From: Chelatococcus caeni
GTDB lineage: Bacteria; Pseudomonadota; Alphaproteobacteria; Rhizobiales; Beijerinckiaceae
Reading direction: 5' to 3'
Length of the DNA: 62,694 nucleotides
Assembly (NCBI RefSeq): GCF_014196925.1
Contig: NZ_JACIEN010000011.1
Location: forward strand, 1 to 62,694
Shown here: positions 9,363 through 17,175 of the stretch, in pieces
How the letters are laid out: each line of letters opens with the position of its first letter
How positions within the stretch are numbered: position 1 is the first letter of the stretch
Position numbers and translations under genes: made by a program
Notes under the pieces: generated by a model
The model's input: only the letters and a program-made list of their open reading frames with translations
Databases searched by the model: none
What the model was told of the DNA's origin: nothing

Positions 9363-9619
9363 TCGGAACAAGATCAAAACCAGCAGCGTCCAAAGGTCCA
9401 CGCGGCAGCGGCGAAGAGCGCGCAAGAGTGGCGCGGAGATGGGCCGCCCGCCGCCGCGTCGCGGTTTTCCGGGAGCTGGATCGGTTGCCCGTTGGAGTGT
9501 GCCAATGTGCCCTGCCGGAGCCGGCAAGCTGCCGCTTGCGCAGACCGGGTTGGGGCGAGTTGCCCCGGGAATTGCCGGCGCGAATGAATGGCCGGCAGAG
9601 TGCCGTCTTTTTTGATGAC

Positions 9620-9874
9620 ATGAACGTCAAGACGCTATGTTTTGGCCATCCTGTCCTTTGGAGAGGCGACAGGTTACGAGATCCGCAAACGCGCTGCGGA
9701 AGGGCCGCTCAGCTACTTCACCGAGGCAAGCTTCGGGGCCATCTATCCGGCGCTCGATCGCCTTTGGCGCGAGGGGCTGATCGAAAGGCGACGGGAGGCC
9801 CACCCCGCAAGGTATACTCTCTGATGGAAGCGCGAGAAAAGGCTTTGGTCGAGGTGCCCTGCATCAGCCGTTGA
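9620..9874 (+). pseudogene. Frameshifted PadR-family regulator remnant
   Basis: Three reading frames together resemble the N-terminal half of a PadR-type winged-helix regulator. It opens at ATG 9620 as MNVKTL, jumps frame near 9640 to give LSFGEATGYEIRKRA and ALDRLWREGLIERRRE, then jumps again near 9810 to KVYSLMEAREKALVE; a third shift near 9855 restores a HQPLKP-like segment. No single frame is long enough to work, so this is a decayed gene. The 257 bp before it (9363-9619) show no gene. Confidence 0.75.
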
Positions 9875-9891
9875 AGCCCGTCCGAGTTCCC

Positions 9892-12216
9892 TCAAGGTGA
9901 GCCACCGCAAATTACCTTCCTGGCTGCCGCGTAACCTTCCGCTTGATGCGCCTGAATGGACTTGTACGAGAAATCATAGTCGAGAGAAGCAGGTTCCCGG
10001 TCTTGTCCTTGCCGCACGAACCGCGTGACGGTCGTCGCAGCACCATCGCCCATGAGCTGAACATATGCCGGCAAATGTTTGATCCTGGCGGTTTCCGCCG
10101 GATCGAGATGGGTGAGAAGATGATCGATGAGCTTGCGATAGGCGCCGATCGTTTCGCGATGACGCAGGTCGCTTCTTGTCCGTTCGGAATAGACGATCTC
10201 GTCGCGCCGGAGCAGCACCTCCATCATGTTGGTCGGAAGCGGACTTCTGCCCGAGAACAGATCGACGATGAAAACCCGCTTGCCGTCCGGACCGCAGCGG
10301 TCGACGAGAAGATCAAGCGGTGAGTTGCTGACGATGCCACCGTCCCAATAGGCATTGCCGTCGACGACCGTCCAGGGGAACCCCGGCGGCAGGCTGCCGC
10401 TCGCCAGGACATGCTCGGGGGTGAGATCGTCGACATAGCTGTCGAAGACTTCGAGCTCCGCCGTGGTGACATTGACAGCGCTGATGAGCAAGCGTACCGG
10501 GCTCGTCTTGAGCGCCGCGAAATCCACGTACTTCGCAAGAAGCTCCTTCACCGGCGCGGTGTCGTAATAGCTTGTCCAGTTTACTGGGAATTCGGTGAGC
10601 GAGCTGAACGGCTGCATCCAGCGGGGTCGAAAGAACCGCGGCACCCCGAATGTCAGGACCTGTAACGCTGCCGCCGCTCGCTCACCGCAGGCGAATGGCA
10701 GCTCCACGGTCGCGACGGCCAATTCGGCCCAGAATGCTTCAAGCGCCGGCGTCGCATGACGCGGGTTGCTGGCGATGATCGCGCCGTTGAACGCGCCGAT
10801 CGAAACGCCGGCGACGATGTCCGGGAAAATCTCCTCCTCTTCGAGGGCCTTGACGACACCGCACTCGAAGGCGCCGAGAGCACCTCCGCCCTGAAGGACC
10901 AGTGCCGTCCCCGCAGGAATATGCTCCAGGGGAAAGGCCGGATCACTGAGCCGGTCCTTGATCGCGCGTACATTCACCCGATGGCGGATCAGGCCTTCGG
11001 CGAGCCGGGTTTCATCGACGGGCCTGCCTATCGAGAACAGCGCACGCGGCACGTCGCCCTTAAGATAAAACAGCGCGAAGGATCGGGTTTCGATCGCGCC
11101 GCGACCGATCCGTTCCTCCGCCTCCGTGGGCCAGCCGAGCATGTTGAAGCCAATATCGCCGATCTCGCAGAAGAAATAGGAAACCTCGTCATAGGGCAGC
11201 CGGCGTCCCACCATGTTCCTAGCGGCAAGACGTCCCTGCTTCACCGCATTGTCCCAATGTTCGATGTGGCGGTGCCGCGCGAAGACCGGGTCATAGAACG
11301 TGGTGACATCGCCGGCCGCGAAGACATCCGGCGCGCTCGTCCTAAGCAGCGCGTCCACCACGACGCGTCCCTCCTCTAGGGCGATGTTGCTGTCATGCAA
11401 AAACGCGGTGGCCGGCACGACGCCGATGCTGACGACCACGAGCTCGCAGGGTATCCGCTGCCCGGATTTCGTCTCGAGTTCCTGAACGCGGTCCTGGCCA
11501 CGGAGCGCAACCGCCGTGTCGTTCAGCAGCACCGAGACTCCACGATTTTCGACATATCGCTGGAAGTAGGCGGAGACGTCCGCGGATTCGAGATGTGGAA
11601 GCACCCGGTCACTGAATTCGATGATGGTGACATCGAGGCCGAGTTCGACCAGCGACATGGCGATTTCCATACCAAGAAAGCTGCCCCCGAGCACCACGGC
11701 ACGCCTGGCTTGGGCGGCGGCCCGACGAACCATCTCGGCGTCGGCTCTCTGCCGCAGGACATGGATTCCGGCGAGATCTGCGCCTGGGATGAGAAGAGGC
11801 TTCGGTGTCGCGCCGGTCGCGATCAGGAGCTGGCCATAGTGGATCCGCTCGCCCATTGCGGTCGTTATCGTGTGGCTTTCCGGATCGACGGATGCCACCC
11901 GGGCGTTGAGTTGCAGATCGATCGCCTTTTCGCGATAGAAGCTTTCGGGGTGAACGAAGATCTGCTGCCCGGCGCCGTCGTCGAGTAGCATCCGCTTGGA
12001 CAGGGGCGGCCGGTGGTATGGCGGCAGATCCTCCTGCGACAGGATCAGAATCGAGCCGGCAGCCCCTTCCGCCCGCAACGTCTCGGCCGCGACGGCGCTG
12101 GCGACGCCACCTCCGACCAGCAGGAAATCGATATGTCGCGGCGGGGGATGCAAGTTGTCGACGGACACCGCAGTGTCCGTCGACACCCCTTGCTCCGGCT
12201 CGAACCCCGGCATCAT
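9892..12216 (-). CDS. Fusion protein: FAD-dependent NAD(P)H reductase + patatin-like phospholipase
   Basis: A 774-residue two-part protein. Residues about 28-420 are a ferredoxin/rubredoxin-reductase-like flavoprotein: FAD-binding FLLVGGGVAS (31-40), a second Rossmann motif VVLGGSFLGMEIA (174-186), and the late FAD motif DVFAAGD (297-303). Residues about 435-774 are a patatin-like lipase with oxyanion loop GGGALGAF (443-450), nucleophile box GVSIG (Ser472) and catalytic DGG (Asp625-627), then a DUF3734-like tail. Both active sites look complete. It is next to phaZ and phaC on the same strand, 135 bp after phaZ. Patatins of this type occur beside PHB genes, but the covalent fusion to a reductase is unusual. 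Substrate unknown. Confidence 0.85.
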   Translation of the reverse strand: MMPGFEPEQGVSTDTAVSVDNLHPPPRHIDFLLVGGGVASAVAAETLRAEGAAGSILILSQEDLPPYHRPPLSKRMLLDDGAGQQIFVHPESFYREKAIDLQLNARVASVDPESHTITTAMGERIHYGQLLIATGATPKPLLIPGADLAGIHVLRQRADAEMVRRAAAQARRAVVLGGSFLGMEIAMSLVELGLDVTIIEFSDRVLPHLESADVSAYFQRYVENRGVSVLLNDTAVALRGQDRVQELETKSGQRIPCELVVVSIGVVPATAFLHDSNIALEEGRVVVDALLRTSAPDVFAAGDVTTFYDPVFARHRHIEHWDNAVKQGRLAARNMVGRRLPYDEVSYFFCEIGDIGFNMLGWPTEAEERIGRGAIETRSFALFYLKGDVPRALFSIGRPVDETRLAEGLIRHRVNVRAIKDRLSDPAFPLEHIPAGTALVLQGGGALGAFECGVVKALEEEEIFPDIVAGVSIGAFNGAIIASNPRHATPALEAFWAELAVATVELPFACGERAAAALQVLTFGVPRFFRPRWMQPFSSLTEFPVNWTSYYDTAPVKELLAKYVDFAALKTSPVRLLISAVNVTTAELEVFDSYVDDLTPEHVLASGSLPPGFPWTVVDGNAYWDGGIVSNSPLDLLVDRCGPDGKRVFIVDLFSGRSPLPTNMMEVLLRRDEIVYSERTRSDLRHRETIGAYRKLIDHLLTHLDPAETARIKHLPAYVQLMGDGAATTVTRFVRQGQDREPASLDYDFSYKSIQAHQAEGYAAARKVICGGSP

Positions 12217-12351
12217 AATTTGAGCCCTTCAACATTGCCGAGTCGCGCCGGAACGGAACACGTGCCGGGGCGACCTTCCTGGCCCGGAAAGCATATCCTT
12301 CCCGTGGCGGCGGGTCTGAAATCTCGTGCAGCACGTGCGTGGCCAACGGAC

Positions 12352-13488
12352 TCAATTTCCATTCTCCCGAATGAAGCGGCTAATATGCGGAAGAACCTCC
12401 TTTCGCCAGCGGCAGCCGAAGAACAGCCCGACATGGCCCGCGTGCGTGCAGAGCAAATGGCCGCGCCGTTCGGAGGGTATCCCCGCACAGAGATCATGGG
12501 CGATCTGCGTTTGACCCGGTCCCGAAATGTCGTCCATCCCGCCTTCGATGGTCAGTAGCGCGGTCTTCGTGATGCGTTCAGGAGCGATCTTCGTGCCCCG
12601 CCACGCCAACCGGCCTTCTGCCAGGGCGGCCTGGTGGAACACCCGGGCAACCGTATCCAGGAAGAATTCCGCCGGCACATCGTCAATCGAGAAGAAAAGC
12701 CTGAAGAACGGATGGCCCAAGGCATCGCTGCCGTCGTCGTGAAGAAACTTGGCGAGAAGCTCGCCACCACTCGCGCAATGACGGAAGAGGTAGGTCGAAA
12801 GCATCATCAACTCAGTGCTTCCCGTATAGACGCGTCGGCCATGCCCTCGCCGGGAGGCGGGGACAGTAGCGATGACATAATTCTTGAACCATGCCAGAGG
12901 CAGACCGCGTGTCAGAAGATCGATGCGGGTCGGGCTGATGCGCGTGTCGAGCTTGCCGCCCAGCAGCGTCAGCGTCGCGGGCCGCACCGGGTCCTCCGCG
13001 AGGATCGCCGCCGCCGCCAGCGCCGGCAGGGCGGACTGGCAAAGTCCGATCACATGGGTCGCGCCGCCGAGATACCGGATCATCTCGACGACATAGGTGA
13101 TGTTGTCTTCGAGGCCGAACGGACCGTCTCGGGCGGAAACGTCGGCAGCGTCTTTCCAGGCAAGACAATAGACGTCGTGGCGGGGCAGCATTCCAAGGAT
13201 CATGTCGTAGAGGATTTCCGCCCTCATGCCCGAGAGAGGCGCGACGACGAGTATCGGAGGCCTTCGTCCGGTCAGATCCGCCTCGAAATGCAGAAGGCGG
13301 CCAAATGGCTTTTCGATCACGCCCTGCTCTCGTATGCTTACTGGCTTTCCATCGATCACCATATGGTCGATACCGATGCTTGGGCCGGGCGGTAAGTCGT
13401 TTTGCGATGCGAGACCACCGATGTGCGCCGGAGGGCGACCCGAGCGTGGGGCTTGTTCCTCTTCCGCAGGGTACTTCTTATGCGGCAC
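12352..13488 (-). CDS. phaZ: Intracellular polyhydroxyalkanoate depolymerase
   Basis: Alpha/beta-hydrolase that breaks down native PHB granules inside the cell. The 378-residue protein contains VVAPLSGMRAEIL, the nucleophile box VIGLCQSALPALAA (Cys150, Cys being the usual nucleophile in this family), and the C-terminal TIEGGMDDISGPGQT and THAGHVGLFFG segments with the expected acid and His. GTG start at 13488. It lies between phaC with its remnant partner and the reductase-patatin gene, so synthesis and mobilisation genes are together. Confidence 0.88.
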   Translation of the reverse strand: MPHKKYPAEEEQAPRSGRPPAHIGGLASQNDLPPGPSIGIDHMVIDGKPVSIREQGVIEKPFGRLLHFEADLTGRRPPILVVAPLSGMRAEILYDMILGMLPRHDVYCLAWKDAADVSARDGPFGLEDNITYVVEMIRYLGGATHVIGLCQSALPALAAAAILAEDPVRPATLTLLGGKLDTRISPTRIDLLTRGLPLAWFKNYVIATVPASRRGHGRRVYTGSTELMMLSTYLFRHCASGGELLAKFLHDDGSDALGHPFFRLFFSIDDVPAEFFLDTVARVFHQAALAEGRLAWRGTKIAPERITKTALLTIEGGMDDISGPGQTQIAHDLCAGIPSERRGHLLCTHAGHVGLFFGCRWRKEVLPHISRFIRENGN

Positions 13489-13590
13489 TGGAAGGCGCCC
13501 CCGTATAGGTCAATCTCAAATCCTCCCACAGTTGCCCGTATATTGGATGCTCACTTCCGATCGCCGGGAATCGGCAGCCCAGCACCCGCT

Positions 13591-13719
13591 TCACATCACA
13601 TCTCCCGATACCGCCTCGAACCGGTCGACGTCGTTGCATTCGGCGGCGCGCACCGGAGACGCTGCATCCCCAGGCTGCAGCGCATCGAGGGTGTGATTGG
13701 TGAGGAAATCCTGGGTCAT
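13591..13719 (-). pseudogene. Truncated MaoC-phosphate acetyltransferase (N-terminal stub)
   Basis: Forty-two codons, starting MTQDFLTNHTLD and ending SGDVM-stop, match the first part of the MaoC-like domain found at the N-terminus of bifunctional enoyl-CoA hydratase/phosphate acetyltransferases. Full proteins are about 460 residues. The ATG shares its A with the phaC stop (TGATG), the normal coupling of phaC to pta in rhizobial clusters. The rest of pta and the usual ackA are absent; phaZ follows after 100 bp. The 42-aa peptide may still be made but cannot be an enzyme. Confidence 0.7.
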
Positions 13720-15518
13720 CACACCCTCATCGCCGGCAAGACGTAACTGCCCGGCGCGTCCTCGAGCGCCGGATAGCCCTCGTCTGAAGCGCCCATGCTG
13801 GGAGGCGGCACGGTTTCCGGAGAAGAGTGGGCGCCGAGCCACCGCGTCCATTCAATCCACCAGGAGCCGTCCTTCCGCTCCGCCGCGAGCAGCCATTCCT
13901 CTGGACCGAGATCGAAGTCGGCGACGCGCTTCGTGGCGACACGGAAGCGCCGCCGGGGATGGCCGGGCTCGCTGACGATGCCGGCATTGTGGCCGCCGCT
14001 CGTCAGGACGAAGGTGACGTCGGTGTCGGTGAGCTGGTGGACCTTATAGACAGACCGCCACGGCGCGACATGGTCGTGCTCGGTGCCCACGACGAACATG
14101 GGCGCACGGATGTTCTGGGGAACAGCGGGACGGCCGTCGACCATGAAGCGGCCGGCTACCAGCTCGTTGTCGAGATAGAGGCGGCGCAGGTATTCGGAAT
14201 GCATCCGATAGGGCATGCGGGTGGAATCCGCGTTCCAAGCCATGAGATCGATCATGGGCGCACGCTCACCCATCAGATACTCGCGCACGTGACGCGACCA
14301 GATGAGGTCGTTGGTGCGCAAGAGCTGGAAGGCCCCGGCCATCTGATCGGCGGACAGATAGCCCCTGTTCCACATCATGCTGTTGAGGAAATGCATCTGG
14401 CTGTGGTCGATGAAAAGCGCGAGTTCGCCGGGCTCGGTGAAATCGATCTGGGCAGCGAGCAGAGTCACCGAGGCGAGCCGGTCGTCGCCCGCCCGTCCCA
14501 TGGCGGCGGCGGCGATCGTCAGCAACGTCCCGCCGAGGCAGTAACCGGTGGCGTGGATCTTCCGATCGGGAACGATGGCGTTGACGGCGTCGAGGGCGGC
14601 CATGACGCCCATGCGCCTGTAGTCGTCCATGGTGAGGTCGCGGTCGGCGGCGTCCGGATTGCGCCAGGAGACGCAGAAGACGGTGTGGCCATTCTCCACC
14701 AAGTAGCGGACCAGCGAATTCCCCGGGGATAGATCGAGGATGTAGTACTTCATGATCCAGGCCGGGACGATCAGGACTGGCTCCGCCCGGACTTTGTCGG
14801 TCGTCGGGGCGTACTGGATCAACTCGATCAGGTGGTTGCGGTAGACGACCTTGCCGGGCGTGACGGCAACATCCTTGCCGGGAATGAAGCCGTCGGTTCC
14901 AACCGGCGGCTGGTTGGTGGCCGTGCGGGTGGCGTCCTCGACGAAGTTGCGCCAGCCCTGGATGAAATTCGCACCGCCGGTTTCGAACGCCTTGGCGACA
15001 ACCTCAGGATTGGTGAGCGGATGGTTCGAGGGTGAGAACATGTCGAGTAGCTGGCGGGTGACGAAGGAGACGACGTGCTCGTGGTGCGGTGTGACGCCGG
15101 GCACCTCGTGGGTCACGTTATGCCACCATTGCTGATTGAGCAGGAACGCCTGGGCGAAGGCGGCGTAGGGCTGCTTCTTCCAGCCCTCCGCCGCAAACCG
15201 ATAATCCCCTGGCAGCGGCTCGATGCACGGCGGCGTATCGGAATGGGTGCTGGCCGCGGCGAGGTAGCCCAGAAGGCGGCTTGTCTTGCGCTCCGCCTTG
15301 TTGACGAGCTCAGCGCGCTTGCCCGGGGCCGCCGCCAGATGAATTGACCAGTCGAAAAAGGCGAGCGCGAGGGAGGCCGGGGAAAAGCCGGCCGTGACCT
15401 GGGCGACGACCACGTCGCTCATGCGGTCGATAGCGCGAAACCCCTCGCTGCCGACGCTCTCTTCGCCGCTCGCGGCGACCGCCGTCAAAGGCTTGGGGGC
15501 GGAGGCTGCTGCTGTCAT
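13719..15518 (-). CDS. phaC: Class I poly(R)-hydroxyalkanoic acid synthase
   Basis: Polymerises hydroxyacyl-CoA into PHA at the granule surface. The 599-residue length and single-subunit organisation are class I. The lipase-like box GYCLGG holds the nucleophile Cys327; Asp482 (EHDHV) and His510 (SGGHNAG) complete the triad. The N-terminal domain region WWHNVTHEVPGVTPHHEHVVSFVTRQLLDMFSPSN is typical. Its start overlaps the stop of the upstream tetR gene by 4 bp (ATGA). Downstream it is coupled to the truncated maoC-pta. Confidence 0.95.
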   Translation of the reverse strand: MTAAASAPKPLTAVAASGEESVGSEGFRAIDRMSDVVVAQVTAGFSPASLALAFFDWSIHLAAAPGKRAELVNKAERKTSRLLGYLAAASTHSDTPPCIEPLPGDYRFAAEGWKKQPYAAFAQAFLLNQQWWHNVTHEVPGVTPHHEHVVSFVTRQLLDMFSPSNHPLTNPEVVAKAFETGGANFIQGWRNFVEDATRTATNQPPVGTDGFIPGKDVAVTPGKVVYRNHLIELIQYAPTTDKVRAEPVLIVPAWIMKYYILDLSPGNSLVRYLVENGHTVFCVSWRNPDAADRDLTMDDYRRMGVMAALDAVNAIVPDRKIHATGYCLGGTLLTIAAAAMGRAGDDRLASVTLLAAQIDFTEPGELALFIDHSQMHFLNSMMWNRGYLSADQMAGAFQLLRTNDLIWSRHVREYLMGERAPMIDLMAWNADSTRMPYRMHSEYLRRLYLDNELVAGRFMVDGRPAVPQNIRAPMFVVGTEHDHVAPWRSVYKVHQLTDTDVTFVLTSGGHNAGIVSEPGHPRRRFRVATKRVADFDLGPEEWLLAAERKDGSWWIEWTRWLGAHSSPETVPPPSMGASDEGYPALEDAPGSYVLPAMRV

Positions 15519-16123
15519 CGGTCGTCTCCCTCGGCCGCGCGCGCGGCCACATCATAGGGACGGGCGCCGATCAGAACCTTGAGCAGTTGGACGGTGAGCT
15601 GCTGGACCTCACCATCCTCGGTATCGAGCAGCGGCTCGACCGTGAGGACCTCCCTGAGGACACCGATCCCCAGGAGCACGGCGGCGATCATCGCGGCGCG
15701 CCGTGCGGAGGACGGATAGGTCATCTTTGAAATTGGCTCGATGAAATCGGTCAGAGCGCTGTCGTGCAGGATCCTGGAGGCTTCACGGCTGCTCAGCGAG
15801 CGCATGACGATATCGAACGCCCCGACCTCGTCGTCGTGGCGTAGTGCCTTATGCGAGAGGAGCTCGGTTGAGAGTTTGGTGGCAAGAAGACCCGGCGAGG
15901 TCCCAAGGAAACGTTCCGGGCGTCTCGTTGCCCGGACAGCCTCGGCGAAGAGCAGTTCCTTCGAGCCGAAGGAGCGGTGCACATGGGCGACATCGACACC
16001 GACATCGGCCGCGATGGCCCTGAGGGACGTGTCTTCATAGGACTGCCGCGCGAACCGCAGGATCGCCGCCTCGAGGATCTGCTCGCGCGTGGCTGCTGCG
16101 GCACGGGCGGTGGATCGGGCCAT
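15515..16123 (-). CDS. TetR-family transcriptional regulator of the PHA cluster
   Basis: A 202-residue TetR-type repressor. The HTH is at about residues 12-58 (REQILEAAILRFARQSYEDTSLRAIAADVGVDVAHVHRSFGSKELLFAEAV); the rest is a helical ligand domain of unknown specificity. It is co-translated with phaC and diverges from the phasin gene, with a 12-bp perfect palindrome in the shared promoter region, so it probably controls both. Confidence 0.9.
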   Translation of the reverse strand: MARSTARAAAATREQILEAAILRFARQSYEDTSLRAIAADVGVDVAHVHRSFGSKELLFAEAVRATRRPERFLGTSPGLLATKLSTELLSHKALRHDDEVGAFDIVMRSLSSREASRILHDSALTDFIEPISKMTYPSSARRAAMIAAVLLGIGVLREVLTVEPLLDTEDGEVQQLTVQLLKVLIGARPYDVAARAAEGDDR

Positions 16124-16187
16124 GAGGAACTCCAGATTTAGATTTCGGTTGCGTTTTTAAACTACACCACGATATCATATTTTTGGT

Positions 16188-16199
16188 CAACGCGCGTTG
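16188..16199. promoter_or_regulatory. Candidate TetR operator
   Basis: The perfect palindrome CAACGCGCGTTG lies in the 153-bp divergent region between tetR-phaC and the phasin gene, 65 bp from the tetR start and 78 bp from the phasin start. The flanks are AT-rich, as for promoters reading both ways. Confidence 0.5.
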
Positions 16200-16276
16200 C
16201 GATAAATCAATGACGACCGGCGCCTTGATAATAGAATAATGGTGTCAACCACTTTTCTTGAAAGGATTACCTCGTC

Positions 16277-16606
16277 ATGGCGACCGAAACGACACCGCCG
16301 AAAAGCCAAACGGCCGCATCCAATCCCCTATTCGCGTCTCTGGGCAATACAGACTGGGTAAAACTCTGGAGCGACGCGCCGGCAAAGATTTACGCCGACG
16401 GATGGGGGAAGGTTCTGGGCCTAGCCGCAGACAGGCTGCAGGATCAAGCCGCCTATCTGAAGCAGCTCTCTCAGTGCACTGATCCCGCGGAAGCATTGAA
16501 GCTGAACGCGGCATTTGCACAGCAGTCAGTATCGCGCCTGTGGAACGACGGCACAAAGATATTCGACGGCGTTCGTAGCATCACATCGACTGAACCAACC
16601 AGATAA
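16277..16606 (+). CDS. Phasin-like PHA granule protein
   Basis: A small (109 aa), mostly helical amphipathic protein: LFASLGNTDWVKLWSDAP, then heptad-like AAYLKQLSQCTDPAEALKLNAAFAQQSVSRLWNDGTKIF. This composition is typical of phasins, which coat PHA granules. GAAAGGA precedes ATG 16277. It is divergent from tetR-phaC, a standard location. Identification rests on shape and context more than on a strict motif. Confidence 0.72.
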   Translation: MATETTPPKSQTAASNPLFASLGNTDWVKLWSDAPAKIYADGWGKVLGLAADRLQDQAAYLKQLSQCTDPAEALKLNAAFAQQSVSRLWNDGTKIFDGVRSITSTEPTR

Positions 16607-16689
16607 ATGTCTGCATCAGTGCGTTCGCTCCCCGGCGGCGGACGCTCCTGTTTGTGAGCGCTATCGCTCACGCCTACGCCGTCGCCGCG

Positions 16690-17101
16690 AACGAAATCGC
16701 AATGTTTGACGACTGGCGTATATCCTTTGCGCAGCTCGCAGCACCACCTCGATCGGGGTGGGTGTGCGACGGTCAGCCAAGGGTGGTGACGTGGACGGCG
16801 CTGGCGCCGCATCCGGTGCCACCACGCGCACCGGCAGCAGCTACGCCCTCGCAGCGCGTCGGCTCGGCACCTCGCCGCGTGCCGTCCGCCGCCAGCGATG
16901 CAGCAGGCTGGTACAGATGCCGTGACGACGCGACACCGCCGTCACCGTCTCGCCAGGCTGGACCGTCTCCGCCACCAGCCGGACCTTCTCCTCCGCGCTG
17001 AAGCTCCGACGCCGCTCGCCGCGCGTGACAATCTCCGGCCGCTCCGACGCTACGGTACCAGCACCGATTCTGGCACCAGTGCCAGCCACTTCTCTCGCCA
17101 T
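16690..17101 (-). pseudogene. IS66-type TnpA remnant
   Basis: Between phasin and the P-type ATPase (569-bp gap) the minus strand from about 17101 encodes RRRSFSAEEKVRLVAETVQP followed by AVSRRHGICTSLLHRWRR, the helix-turn-helix of the small IS66 accessory protein TnpA. The frame breaks after about 86 codons; a shifted frame further on reads TPTPIEVVLRAAQRI, resembling the TnpA end. No TnpB, TnpC or clear terminal repeats are visible. Confidence 0.65.
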
Positions 17102-17175
17102 CGTCGTTTCGCCTCCGCGACGGCACTCCTCTCAGCCCTCAACGCGCCCACACAAGAAGGGCCGCAGGGCAACGC

